Below, piece by piece: positions 1 through 10,716 of a stretch of 32,512 bases of DNA. A program made the translations under genes and the position numbers. The stretch is from Acanthaster planci (lineage: Eukaryota; Echinodermata; Asteroidea; Valvatida; Acanthasteridae). The notes under the pieces are model-generated. The model was not told the DNA's origin. It worked only from the letters and a program-made list of their open reading frames with translations, and did no database searches. Every line of letters starts with the position of its first letter. Position 1 is the stretch's first letter. Location: positions 187,906 to 220,417 of the forward strand of contig NW_019091656.1 of NCBI RefSeq assembly GCF_001949145.1. Direction: 5' to 3'.

Positions 1-80
1 CACCTGCTCCTTTAGAGTTGAGTCATTAAATGAAGGGGAAGACATCTCTGCGTCACCGTGTCCATTCTTGCACGTACACA

Positions 81-140
81 TTAGTGATATACAGTATGTA
101 CAATGTATACAGGTACATGTACATGTATATACACATCCAC
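81..140. repeat. ACATGTA-rich low-complexity tract
   Basis: A run of overlapping GTATGTACA, TACATGTACATG and TATATACACAT words. It is the densest cluster of the ACATGTA palindrome that recurs over the whole window. It has no coding signal. Confidence 0.6.
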
Positions 141-157
141 AAACTCGTGTGGATTGG

Positions 158-2905
158 TTATTGGTATTCAGCATTTTCCAAGTCATATTCACCATTATTA
201 GTTCTCTGGTCAATTTCCGATTTATCTAACTGTTTGAAAAATTCAATAGATCTATCCTTTTTTCCTTTTTTACTTCATTCCATTGCTCACAGAAATAGTC
301 TGCGACATTCCCATGGGGGAGATGGAGTAGCTTTTCTTGGATTGAAGCTGCTAATGATGCTTTAGTTACAGATCTGGACTGAACAGCTATTTCATCATCA
401 ATGACAATAACGTACAGGAGAGCACTAGGTTTACACTTGCTGTTCTTGAGAGAATTGGTGTAGATGTGCTTATTTTTTGGGCCTATGGCGGTGACATCTA
501 ACAGGTTGTCTCTCAGCTTTTACCAGAGAGAGATTGGGGTGGACAGTTTACATGTGGGTCAACAATCTTTGATTTTTCTAATTAGACATCGGCATTTTCT
601 GATTTCTTCATCATAGCTGCGGTGTTTTGAAGACATTCTAGATGAAGGGTCAGAAATCCCCATTCTTGACAATGTCGACGCTCAGATTTTCTCTAGTTCA
701 TGATAGTTACGGAATGCGAACATCCAGTCATCTGCATTTGGAACACCATTGGCCAATATGGCTTTTACCTTCTTGTTCACATTTTCCAAAACAAAATCTA
801 ACCCTTTACCACTGCTGGGATTTCCTGTGATTGAGAATGACTCAATTTCAGTAACCAAGCGTTTGACATCATCTTCATATGTATCTGTCACAAATATGTA
901 CATGTATTTGCTGGTACTTTGGATGATTTCTTGAAAACCCAGAGGTGAGAATTTTTCTTTGCCAGCTATGACCAAGTGATGCTTGTTTTCTTGCAGCCCT
1001 ACTCGGAAGTTAACAATTGCTTGGATGTACACAGATATTTGTTCATAGATGAACTTGTAGTTGGTTGGGGTTTTTGACGTTGTTCATTGCAAAACCAAAG
1101 TACCCATTCACAGTGCATGGTTCATGCAATTTGAGACACTTCTTGACGTAGGGTCGCAGCAATTCATCAGCAAATGCATCTCTTGCTATGCATACAAGGT
1201 CCCAGGTCTTGTGGTTGTCACTGCACATTTTTACGTATCTCTGAGCATTGGCACTTCTAAACCCAAGCTCTTTGGCGATGTCGGCCATAAACGGCTCAAA
1301 GTTAAGTTCTATGAAAGCTTTTTTCATGTTCATTTCAAAATGTTTATGACCGATCCACAAAACAACTCAGTCAAACTCTCTGCCAAGAAAGCTATCATCA
1401 CCATGATGAACAATGGTTTGCTGCGATGTCTTCACCATACATGGAAATTTGACATACCTTGCAAGTGAATGTTGCTTGAACAACATTATATGCCATAGAA
1501 AAGGGCAGTCCATCCATAGCTACAAAAGTCCATTTTCTTTTTCCTGACCCATACTTGTTGATACCAGCACATCTTCCCATGTGTCTCAGCACTTCAGTAA
1601 TTGACTCATAAGAATTGGGACTGACAAAAACTGGGTCAACAACATGAAGTTTTGGTTCTGTTGTACATGAACTTTTATTTTCTGGTTGGTCATCTACACT
1701 TTTGCTTTTTTGGTATTTATACCTTTCTGGCTCAACCCGAAATGAGTATCGACGTTTGGTGTTTCTTCTCCGTCGAGAGAAGAGTTCTCCATGATTGACA
1801 GATTTCTTTAGGCTTTTGGCTCCACAGTTCCGACATCTTGATTTCTCCTTTTATCCCCTCACAAGTGTTCTCCTCTATTTTTTGCTCGTCTCCACACTTT
1901 GAGCATAATTTTAGCTCAAATGTTGGGCTTCTTAACTCTTCGTCTAAAGGATCAGTCCAGCCTTGCACTGATGGCTTTTGTTGTTGTTCAACAACCTCCA
2001 GACGAAGTTGTATGTATTTTTTCAGTTCATGACTGGCAGTGTGTGAGCATTCATGCTGAAATACATCAGAGTGGACATGATCCAAACCAATCATCTCTAA
2101 ATTTGGCTGAAAACGATGAAGGGAGCAGCCATTTTTCCTGCTTTCTTGAGTTACGAAGTCTCATTCCAGTGACACTAGTCACGATGCTGGTTGGAACTTT
2201 GCAATTTGCATATACCCTCCATGTTTTTCCTACAACCTGCTCATTATCTGTTGCAATAAACAAATCTCCCTCATCAGGAAAGACCATAGGACCTTCTTTT
2301 GCTCAAGACTTTAACCAATTAAGTATCGTTGTCATTCCTCATCCTGCACTCGAGGAACTGCTCATGTTGACAGCAGCTTTACTTGCTGTCACGGAATATA
2401 ATGTGATGTTCTCAGCAAAAGACGGTGGTGAAACAAACTTGGAATATCTGGATTTGTAGATTGAATCTACTGCCTTTGCCTGGGCGTACCAATATGTTTG
2501 TTGAACTATCATAACTTCCTTGACTGCTGAATTCTGTAGCACCTTCTTTGAAGCTCTTGATAACTGGATTGCGCTCAGACAGCCACGTTTTTGCAGACTG
2601 ATCCATTAGCTTATCCGGATGTTGGTATCTTGCTGATGTTGATATGGCATTATCGTACGTCGCACTTGAAATAGATTTATCAAGAGCCTCGGCCAACTTC
2701 ACTTTAAGTTTAGTCGGTAAAGACTTAACAACAGATGTGAAACAAGATTCATTTTCACTGGTACTGTGGAAGCTGCATGTGGCTACATGTACATCTGAAG
2801 TTGGCTCTTGGGATGGTGACACTGTACCAGTGCTGCAATGTGTGACTTTTTCAAGATTCTCGGTGCTTGACTGTGATGTTCCCCACGCAAACTTATTTGA
2901 GGATT
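158..2905 (-). pseudogene. Decayed gene of an unnamed, multi-copy invertebrate protein family
   Basis: A chain of minus-strand frames reads as one protein of roughly 850-900 residues, interrupted by frameshifts and stops. From the N-terminus, pieces lie at about 2905-2540, 2542-2339, 2287-2066, 2094-1732, 1592-1398, 1360-1043, 1032-682 and 640-158. Recognisable stretches include ITLYSVTASKAAVNM, DNEQVVGKTWRVYANCKVP, KRKWTFVAMDGLPFSMAYNV, FGFRSANAQRYVKMC, SITGNPSSGKGLDFVLENVN and IDDEIAVQSRSVTKASL. The order and spacing match a large family of hypothetical proteins expanded in cnidarians, amphioxus and other marine invertebrates. I think it is DUF6589-like or related to it, but that name comes from memory and is not secure. 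The opposite strand only shows shadow frames. Some breaks fall in A-runs (for example near 250-265), so a few may be sequence errors. No function can be assigned; family members are often associated with mobile DNA. Confidence 0.6.
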
Positions 2906-3139
2906 AGTATAGATTAGTATTTTTGAGCAGTAGTATTCGCTTACATTTTGTTTCTGAAAGCTTTCTAAACCATGATGAAAGGACTGGACGGAATTAATTG
3001 TTATTAAGGGCTATATGTTTGGTAAATTAAGGTACTAACCAAGCAGGGCAGAATAGGCTGTATAGGATGTTTATTCTTAATCAGGGTTATTTTCAAATTT
3101 TCTTTAATTCATTCGGTTTTTCCGAAATATTCCTGAACT

Positions 3140-3330
3140 AACTCCACAGGGCATTCATTACTGTTAAATCAAGTGTTACACATTTTATGAGTTTTATTGT
3201 CAAGGATACGAAACACATATTTGAATTTGATTTGCGATATCCAAACTATGCCTTAACTGTCTCCACACGGCATTCATTACCTTAACTGATTCCAAAGGGC
3301 ATTCATTACCAGTCAAAGTACTGCTTTACT
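3140..3330. repeat. Short repeated motif with core AATGAATGCCCTGTGGA
   Basis: Read on the minus strand, the motif AATGAATGCC-yktTGGA-(a/g)-AGTTAAGG occurs near 3150 and twice in tandem near 3255-3310 (period about 32 bp). A partial copy lies at about 3545-3560 and a weaker one near 7305. It does not extend an open frame. It may be a small satellite or part of an older dispersed repeat. Confidence 0.45.
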
Positions 3331-3616
3331 GAATTTGATATTTTTGGAAACATGCACCAACTGACTACTGCACAAACGGAATCTGCAGGACAGTTGTTTT
3401 TTTTTATCAAAGGTTATTTAAATTACATTTTCTTTATTTCGTTTGATTCCTTCTGCATATGCCTGAATTGACATCATTGGACTTTACTTATCCTTAGTTA
3501 TATGCACAATCCCTGAATTTCGATTTTTCTAACATGCATAGTGAATCAGAGGGGCATTCATTACCATCAAGTGCCTATTTCTTTAAACAAATGGTGGAAA
3601 GTAAGCATTTACTTAC

Positions 3617-4061
3617 CACATCTTCTTTCCATCATGACAAAAGTAATACATGAGGCACCTTTCTTCTGCTGAATAACAGGTGCTATGCTTGATTGCAGTG
3701 TCATAAGTTATTAGCTCACCAGTGCACTTGAGAAGACCATCACCCTTGCAGAAATGTTTCTTAGCAATGACACCTCTTCCTGTGAAATGAAGCCAAAGTG
3801 CATGCATTCATTTGCAAAGCTTTGTTTAAAGGCCATAACAAAATCATTGGATAAAGCATAACATACTGTATATACTGACAGAATACAGCATATTGACCTC
3901 TACATCAATTCTGCTCAAGTCATTGACTTGGACTTAAGTCACAAATTACTTGAGCAAGTTTCATGTACACTGTATCACATACCATTTTCTTCATTGATCA
4001 CAGCTACCTCCAAGCCATCTTTATCCTTATGGAAAATCTCATCTGCCTGTTCTTTGGGTGT
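3617..4061 (-). pseudogene. Partial SET-domain gene, KMT5A-like N-terminal half
   Basis: Two minus-strand exons join in phase: 4061-3983 (79 bp, after acceptor TTATTTTAG, donor GTATGTGA) and 3779-3617 (163 bp, acceptor TTTCACAG, donor GTAAGT). The joined product reads KDGLEVAVINEEN then GRGVIAKKHFCKGDGLL and ends in MYYFCHDGKKMW. That is the start of a SET domain (GxG S-adenosylmethionine loop, then the YYF strand), most like the KMT5A/SETD8 class of lysine methyltransferases. The second exon has the same length (163 bp) and phases (1 in, 2 out) as the matching exon of the SET-BRCT gene at 17953-18115, so the two are paralogues. The exon that should carry the catalytic NH/ND motif and the ELxYDY motif is not found between 3616 and 2905. 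The copy therefore appears truncated, and it cannot encode an active methyltransferase as seen. Confidence 0.72.
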
Positions 4062-4689
4062 CTAAAATAAAAATACAATTCATCAGTAGTCAATCAAATG
4101 AGCAAGGCTTTCTTTAGGTTCTGTGTTTATAGGTTTTCATCATTGTTGCAATAAGTACATGTACATTTTAACAATAAATGTGTTGATGCCCTTTTTATTT
4201 TGAACTCCCCTCCCCTAGCTAAGGTAATTCAGTTTATTAACTTGTACAAATATGTTAGGAGGCACGTCTGTCCAGGAACTCAAAATGTGAGTGCCAGCGT
4301 TCATTTTAAATTTAAATAAATGATGTTTGCGGGATTGTGGTAGAAAGTTACTGACGTACATTTACATATATCAGATGCGCGTTTGTAACAAAACAGAAGA
4401 TTGCATTTGGCTCCAGAGGAAAGAAAGTACACCGACGCCTGTTTGCAGGTTCCCTCGGCTGGCCACCACCACCGCCGAGTTTTATTACTTTTCGGAACTT
4501 TCTGAACAATTACATGAACTAAAAGAACACATGTTTTCTTACATGTCAAATCCTTAAAACAAGAGGACTACCGGTAGGTGTCGGAAACAAGCCAAAATCA
4601 TTTTGCCAAAAATTATCCACAAAATCCGTATAAGGCACGCCACAACTATTGCTGGGATTATACAACCACAAGTAAAAGAGCCTATATAA

Positions 4690-4956
4690 TCAAGGTTTTA
4701 ATCGAACTTGTATCAGCCTTGCACCCTGGGGCACGTGGTGGAAAGAAACGCCAGCCCCGCCCATGGAGGAGTCCACAGGGGTCGTTCCCCCAGGGATGCC
4801 CTGCCTATTTGTTTTCCTCGCAAGATACGCGAGACCAACCCCGGGAAGGTGTCCCAAGGCCTGAGAATGGAATTTTTTGCTCGTTTTACTGACATCTCTC
4901 ACCAAACAAGTTCCTAATGCAGGAACTTGACTCAACCCCCCCCCCCTTTTTTTTTC
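4690..4956. other. GC-rich unit ending in a poly-C/poly-T tract, possible repeat copy
   Basis: About 240 bp of markedly higher GC than its surroundings, followed by an uninterrupted C run and then a T run at about 4937-4956. Short open frames on both strands here are composition artefacts with no recognisable domain. The sharp composition change and homopolymer end suggest an inserted element, possibly SINE-like, but no RNA polymerase III boxes or target duplication were confirmed. Confidence 0.3.
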
Positions 4957-5067
4957 TTTGAGCGAAGGAGCTTACTTAGAGCTATTTGATGGATAGAAAA
5001 GGGCCTCAGGGTACAAAGCAAAGAATGCCAAGGCATTGTGCAAGTTCTTCTGGGACAGCACATTGCC

Positions 5068-5101
5068 GGTCGACAACAGGTGAAGGTCGACAACAGGTGA
5101 A
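5068..5101. repeat. Perfect 17-bp tandem duplication
   Basis: The word GGTCGACAACAGGTGAA occurs twice head to tail. Recent slippage is likely. No function is seen. Confidence 0.85.
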
Positions 5102-6688
5102 GGCCATCACGGTAATATAGAGAGTGTTGCGAAGGATTAATATTGTGAGAATGCACAATGGCATGGGCATTTCCCAAATTGCTACAGAGTATCTTTTTAT
5201 CTGACCCTGTGAAAAATTATAAGAGACAAATAGCAAAATTACATAAATTCAACATTGATTTGTTTCCATTTAAGTGGGGTAATGCTGCTGCTCGGTCAGA
5301 AGCAGTGTTTCATTGGTAGGGGGGATTGTGTAAAATGACAAAATATGCCAATGAATGCACTTTTGTAACAGTTAACAAAACTGGCTTGGATCTAATGGGC
5401 AACCCAATTCTCATTTCTTTTCTGGAATTCATTCAGATGTATAACTGTGTCCCATAAAGTAGGCATTCTACTTGTTGGATGTTCTCATCCTGTGATAAAT
5501 TATTTCATTCTTCTCGTTTAAGGAAGTCGCTGCTTAAGATAAGGTTTTTTTTTATTCCGACACAAAAAAAAGTGCATACATACAGTAAAGTGCAAAAAGA
5601 TATTGATAAAGTACATGTATGAAGTCTTGCAAACAGCAGTGTAGCTGGGATATGAAAACCTGGGAATTTCACATGCTGATACATGTAATTTTTTGCTTTG
5701 GAAGCGCTTGTGTGTGTTTTAATCAATTTATATCAGTTCAGATAACAGCAATTCAAATGTCCCTAAAAATTGTCCTTTTCCTGGTCATAAGGCTGCATTT
5801 GCTAAAATGCGTGTAAAAGTGGTGACAAAACAACAAATGAATGGCAATGCTGGCCAGTAGGCTGAGCACCGTCTAGCAATCAGAAACAACAGTTCAACAT
5901 CAATCTCCGTGTACAGTTTTAATGAACATTTAAGAAACGGACTCTCTAACTGAAAATGCAATTTAATGCTTAATGGGCTGGTGTGCATCTGAGGTGTTTA
6001 TCTTTTTTTCTTGTTAGTTTAAAACATTATTAGATCAACTGCACCAAACCTTTATTATTAAATGAAGCAATTGTCCAAAATAGAATGCAGACAGCTAACA
6101 AGAAAAGTACCAACAATTCACCATATCAGTGGCTCCTTGTCATTTTGGCATGCTTATGATCAGGCCACATGAATCTGACAAAAAAGAAAAACCAGATTTT
6201 TTTAAAAAGATATTTATGACTGATGTATCAATTACGGCCATTGCCTAAGGTCTAAGGAAGGACTACATGCACATTAATTACATGTATTTTTGCATAGGTT
6301 TAATGGTCTTTGCTGAGTTGTCAAGTATTTGTTAGGGAGAAGTCTTCAAGTAGAGCTACAGAAAAACAGGGCTAAACACATCTTGTGCGTATCTCATATA
6401 AAAACATTTGGAAGTATATTTGAGCATTTTTTGTAACTGGTTTGTGCACACAATAAAATAAAAAGGTGCACGTAGGCCTATGTGTAAGTCTGACCTGAAG
6501 TTACCCAACATACATGTAGGCCTATGTATAATTGTTAGAACAATCAGTTCATCTACTTTACGTACAAAACCATGGTTAACATGGTCAAGGAATAGGATCC
6601 AAAATTGACCACCTCATCTCTGTCCAAGACCTAATGTTGCATTGATCAGTTTGATAAAGGGCTAATTAAACTTGCTACATGTACTTAC

Positions 6689-6721
6689 TCGATGTACCAC
6701 ACGAGGCAGACATTTCCGCAT
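6689..6721 (-). CDS. Candidate first coding exon of the partial SET gene
   Basis: ATG at 6721 opens an 11-codon frame, MRKCLPRVVHR, that ends exactly at a strong donor (GTAAGTAC) in phase 0. The next known exon at 4061 accepts phase 0 and continues TPKEQ. The join resembles the paralogous SET-BRCT gene, where RKSRM precedes TPSQQ. Support is only splice phase and weak similarity over a very short exon; chance is a real alternative. The implied intron is about 2.6 kb, against 1.7 kb for the first intron of the paralogue. Confidence 0.3.
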
Positions 6722-7565
6722 GATAATAAATGTAACAAAAGAAATCTCCAAATCATCATACAAAAGAGCCCAATGATCATTTAGGCCTATGTAAACTCAG
6801 TACTGAAGACTAATGTTAAATTCCTTACAAAGCTGAACAATAGAATTCATGACACAGAACTGTTCTGTAACAAAATAGCACATGCCTGGCATTTTGCAAA
6901 AGGTTTTGGAGCACAAGGCCTACCTAAACAAACCCAGATGTGTTGATTTTTACTTACCTGAAGAGAACGCCTACTGCAAAAGATGGTGCCTCACACTAGC
7001 ATGCCATGCCCAAAGTTTCCTTGGGGAGACTTTCCAAGAATGAAACAAGCATTCTGATTGGTGGAAAGTTACTGTGTGATTTTTCATGAAGAGCACCCCC
7101 ATCAGGTTGGAACATTTTAGTTGCACACTCACACATCAAGTCTCCACTGAGAATCTGAGTGGAGACTTTTTAAAAATCAGTGGAATAGACTTCAACCATT
7201 CTTTTGATACAATTTGTTAGTTTTCCTTATGGAACAAAAATTTGGGTCTCCAAGAGGAACTACATGTAAGTCTCCATAAGGGTGGTTATGGACTCATACA
7301 TGTCTCCACAGGGCATTGAATTTTAGAGCCCATGGGGCAAGCTCATAGTTGCCTTGTCTATAACATGGCACACTGCATTTCAAGGTACTGCTGCTTAACA
7401 ATATCATGCAAATGACTTATCACATCAGGCAATTTGGATGGTTTCTAGTTAGTATCAAGCTTCATTATGTGATTCATTGCTTCATAGGTATTGTTCTTCC
7501 AGTTCATAGGTAGAGATTTTTTACTTAGCAACAACTAAGTCATGTAACAGTGGCACCAACCAGTT
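6722..7565. other. Non-coding stretch with one strong minus-strand donor
   Basis: No coding frame was recognised. A good minus-strand donor (TCTTCAG then GTAAGTAAAA) occurs near 6957 after a stretch with stops in all useful frames. It could end an untranslated first exon, which is unproved. A perfect hairpin lies at 7138-7168. Confidence 0.3.
7138..7168. repeat. Perfect 11-bp inverted repeat (hairpin)
   Basis: AAGTCTCCACT, a 9-base spacer, then AGTGGAGACTT. The arms are perfect. The TCTCCA word recurs just downstream (about 7240-7310), so the hairpin may be the core of a small foldback element. No function is known. Confidence 0.7.
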
Positions 7566-8290
7566 TCAAAAATATGAGGCAAATGCAGGTAACTGCACTT
7601 CATACACTGCACTAAGGTGTACCAATTCAGTTTCAAAATCAACATTTAGTGGTCCATTTGATCCGAAGATGTCATTCAGTATCCTTGATTTGCATTTTCA
7701 TCCACACCAACCTTTTTTACCAAATACATGTACCTCTCACAATTATCCTGTAAATGTCTGGTTCACAAAACAAAAGTTGCATCTGGAAAGCACTGGTGTG
7801 CAGCTTTGGTCAAAGCTTTCTCTTCATCAGAGCCCAGAATTAAGTTACTAAATCCCACGTGGGTTTCACTGATACTTTTATGTATGTATGTCCAGTACGC
7901 TCTGCAGATGGGAAAAAATCTATGATAAGTAGTAGAGCTACCTCCCAGTGTAAGTTCCGGTAAACTGGTCCCAGCATAAATGGGAAGTTTGTGGTGTGGT
8001 CCTAACAAGATTAGGATGTTGAAATACAATTGAGGTCACAAAACAGGATCCTCCCAAATTAAATGTTTGATCAGTGCCTAATACAGTCTTTGATTTATCA
8101 TCCTTGCAAATATTTACCAAATCTTTTACCTGCTCTTCATTATACAGTATAATTGCTGGTGATTTTCCCTTGCCCTGAATGATTTCTCGTATAATACATG
8201 TAGGACTGTTGTGAATCATATTAATGACTAACTGTACATCATCTGCGGTGTTACTTCTACTTTGACAAGGTCTTTCTTGACTTGCACGTA
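7566..8290 (-). pseudogene. MULE-like transposase-derived gene remnant
   Basis: The frame from about 8288 reads IHNSPTCIIREI, then KSPAIILYNEEQVKDLVNI and TVLGTDQTFNLGGSCFVTS. A frameshift near 7990 leads to the frame containing GGSSTTYHRFF and NLILGSDEEKALTKA. A TGA then stands where a cysteine is expected before TRHLQDNCERYM, followed by a second frameshift into ILNDIFGSNGPLNVD. This order (ILY...LG-D-TFNLG...YHRFF...GSDEEKALTKA...TRHL) is that of a multi-copy MULE/DDE-type transposase family common in marine invertebrates. The aspartate of GTDQTF and that of GSDEE are the likely metal-binding positions. The N-terminal DNA-binding part and the C-terminus are not seen. It is clearly inactive, with at least two frameshifts and one nonsense codon. 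Terminal inverted repeats were not identified. Confidence 0.75.
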
Positions 8291-9471
8291 CTCAATTCTG
8301 GCCATACTGTAGTGCAGCAAGTACATGTGCATGTTTAGCATACTGAGAGCATTGCTTGGGTGCAAATTCCTCTATTAGCATTACATACAAAATTGACATA
8401 TTCAAAGCTGTCCATGTAGAAATACTGTCATAACATATTTGATTTTAAACACACCAGAAAGATTTACATGTGTGCGGATTCTTCTAGAGCAGGAACCATA
8501 CTTTCAAAGACACTTGATTTAAAAATTTTCAAAATGATACTTTATTTTTAAAATGGGGTCAAAGGTCACTGACACAAGTTAAATGTCATTTTCACTCTTG
8601 ATAAACAAAGCTAAATTTCCACAACATCAGTGAAAAAAGCATGTTCGTCTGATTTTTTGGATACAACATTTGCATGTATTTGATAAAAAATTAGAGGGTT
8701 ATTTGTACTAAAAGGGTGGATTCATAAGTGAATACTGTCCGTTTTTGTTGATCTCTGCCCTGACAACATGGAAAGGCGGCTTCTGCTAAAAGGTGGTAAC
8801 TATCTATTATTTATTCATCCACAAACTCAGCAATTTTTATCAGAATCTGAAGAGGTAAGGTCAAAAAGCGTGTTGGTATGACATAGAATGACCTTTACAC
8901 CATATCTTGTCCCAAAACTAAAATAAACTTGGAGTGACCTTTGACTTTAAACAACTTACCTTTAGTAGCAGAAAGCACACAAATGTAGGTCTAGCTGCAA
9001 GGGAGAGCTTCTAAGGAGATAAACAAGGAAGCTGGAGTGAAAGAGAGGAATGTCAAAATTATTATGGCAACATCATGATTCTGAGCAAAATGTTTTACAG
9101 GTGCAGTTGTTTGTCTATGCATTCATTTTAATTGTTTTGCTTTGCTTTCAAACTCATATTGTTTATCATGAAGTTCTCAAAAATCTTCACACCTCATAAG
9201 CATTTCCATATTTCTCTATTGTATCAAGACTATTTTTGTCAATGTTACAGGAAGGTAAAATCCATGTAACAGCAGTTTGTACCTCCACACTGCATGTACA
9301 TGTAAAAGAAACACCCATCGGCTAACAAGTACCTGTTTGAGTTTCTTGTCAAAAAATTCCTGTGATTTTTACATTATTCAAAACATGGACTGGTGGAACA
9401 ACATGTGCCATGGTACGTATACATGTAACTCTGAAGCTTATGTTTTTCTGCTGGTGCAAATTTCTCAGGTC
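8291..9471. other. Non-coding stretch
   Basis: No frame recognised on either strand. GGTCAAAGGTCA-like direct repeats occur at about 8557-8570, probably by chance. Confidence 0.4.
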
Positions 9472-10003
9472 TTAGACAGTACTTAATGTCATTTGAGATG
9501 TTAATCGAAGGACTTGCTTAGTTGGCTTTCGGCACAGGCGCCTACAGCCTTCATCGATTGCTTTAACACATTTCTTCATCCAAAATTCTTCATACTCCAT
9601 CTTTGATACACCCGCTTACTTCACCATATTTTTCACATAGCCTAACCTTATCTGATCAAGTGCATCTTTCCCCCTGACCCCCCCTACAGTTACACTTGGA
9701 CATTTCCTCCTCCGAAAATAACTCTCTGACCAGTGTAAGTGCGAAGTTTGGGATTGAAGAATGCTTTTTGTACAGGCTTAGAACTTTCTCTTATGAAATA
9801 GAAGCATCCTGGTCAGATGTATCGTGATCCACCCGTTGTATAAGATGAACACCCTGCTCTGGCTCTTGTGTCTATCCAGATGTTTCCTTGTTGCCATCTA
9901 GCAAAAGCCGCAGGATGTGATTATTCTCGAGCAACAGCTGCCTGTTCCTGAAGGCCAGCTTTTGCACATCCTCCATGGCTTTGGAGCAGCATTGGAAGTT
10001 AAG
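9472..10003 (-). pseudogene. Coiled-coil plus BEN-domain gene remnant
   Basis: A single long exon begins at 10003 after the acceptor TTTTTTTGTAG. Its N-terminal part reads MEDVQKLAFRNRQLLLENN (leucine-rich, coiled-coil-like). A BEN domain follows: TLVRELFSEEEMSKCN, then ALDQIRLGYVKNMV, then FWMKKCVKAIDEGCRRL. BEN domains are alpha-helical DNA- or protein-binding modules of chromatin factors and some viral and transposon-linked proteins. The frame ends at TAA 9474-9472 shortly after the domain, as in proteins with a C-terminal BEN module. Lesions are a TAG after the coiled coil, a TAA before the EKVLSLYKK segment, a 1-nt frameshift in a G8 run near 9678, and a TAA between MVK and AGVSK. The G-run frameshift could be a sequence error; the stops suggest a pseudogene. 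Upstream exons on the 10-11 kb side were not identified. Confidence 0.8.
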
Positions 10004-10155
10004 CTACAAAAAAAGAAAAATACTTGCTGGTAGTAGTTGACATTAAATAAAATTTCTGAAAGAGTTCAATATAAGAAGTTCACTAATTGTCCCGTGTAGT
10101 GACCTATATTATAAGCCCCTAGAAAGTAAATTTTAAAGTCAATAAGTCAATTTTA

Positions 10156-10344
10156 TCAGTGAGAAAATAATAGCAATTTCCTCAAAAACACAGAATTTTT
10201 CAAATCAGTCTCATAGGCTTTGTACACAGGGTGTTTAGTGAACTTCTTATGTGGAATCCTTTCCCTTTTAATGACAGTTGCGACAACACTTTGTTGCATG
10301 CTTTTACTGCATTTTGCAATTGGACCTCGATCATAAGACGTCAT
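10156..10344 (-). CDS. Unrecognised 62-codon frame beside the BEN exon
   Basis: An open minus-strand frame reads, in part, SVVATVIKRERIPHKKF and HPVYKAYETDL. The amino-acid mix is protein-like and it lies directly 5' of the BEN exon. It could be an upstream exon of the same gene, but no clear splice pair connects them, and its 5' end overlaps the first unit of the 128-bp array. I do not recognise it. Confidence 0.22.
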   Translation of the reverse strand: MTSYDRGPIAKCSKSMQQSVVATVIKRERIPHKKFTKHPVYKAYETDLKNSVFLRKLLLFSH

Positions 10345-10716
10345 TGGGACTTTTCAGATTGCATTGTTCTCACGGGACCATTGTACTTGTATGATCATGA
10401 GTAAAAGACAAAGACAAAACAAATTCACAAAGACCTTTGGGCCTTCACTTTTCCTTCATCATAAGAGGTCACTGGGACTTTTCAGATTGCATTGTTCTCA
10501 CGGGACCGTTGTACTTGTATGATGATGAGTGGAAGACAAAGACAAAACAAATACACAAAGACCTTTGGGCCTTCACTTTTCCTTGTTCATAAGAGATCAT
10601 TGGGACTTTTCAGATTGCATTGTTCTCACAGGACCATTGTACTTGTATGATCATGAGTGGAAGACAAAGACAAAACAAATACACAAAGACCTTTGGGCCT
10701 TCACTTTTCCTTGTTT
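10331..10716. repeat. Three-copy 128-bp tandem repeat
   Basis: Units begin near 10331, 10459 and 10587, each with TCATAAGA(c/g/g)..CA(t/c)TGGGAC, and share CAGATTGCATTGTTCTCAC and AAGACCTTTGGGCC. Identity between units is very high, with single-base changes and no length drift. An open frame across the units is the repeat read through (128 is not a multiple of 3), so coding is unlikely. Confidence 0.92.

Larger units (their letters stand above)
4062..6688. other. Non-coding stretch, possible intron of the partial SET gene
   Basis: No coding frame convincing on either strand. Apart from the GC-rich unit near 4690-4935 and a 17-bp duplication near 5068, it is AT-rich sequence with scattered ACATGTA and TAGGCCTA words. 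If the exon at 6689-6721 is real, this is its first intron. Confidence 0.4.

Noticed and set aside
30-365. 111-codon plus-strand frame
   Set aside because: It is rich in Tyr/Met/His from the ACATGTA repeat, and the minus strand here carries the C-terminal part of the decayed family gene.
1899-2459. 186-codon plus-strand frame
   Set aside because: Antisense shadow of the minus-strand pseudogene, whose frames match a recognisable protein family.
4578-4935. Overlapping open frames on both strands in the GC-rich patch
   Set aside because: They reflect high GC content, have no domain or splice context, and include low-complexity ends.
8550-8580. Nuclear-receptor DR1-like site (GGTCAAAGGTCA)
   Set aside because: A single short match in AT-rich DNA with no gene start nearby; expected by chance.
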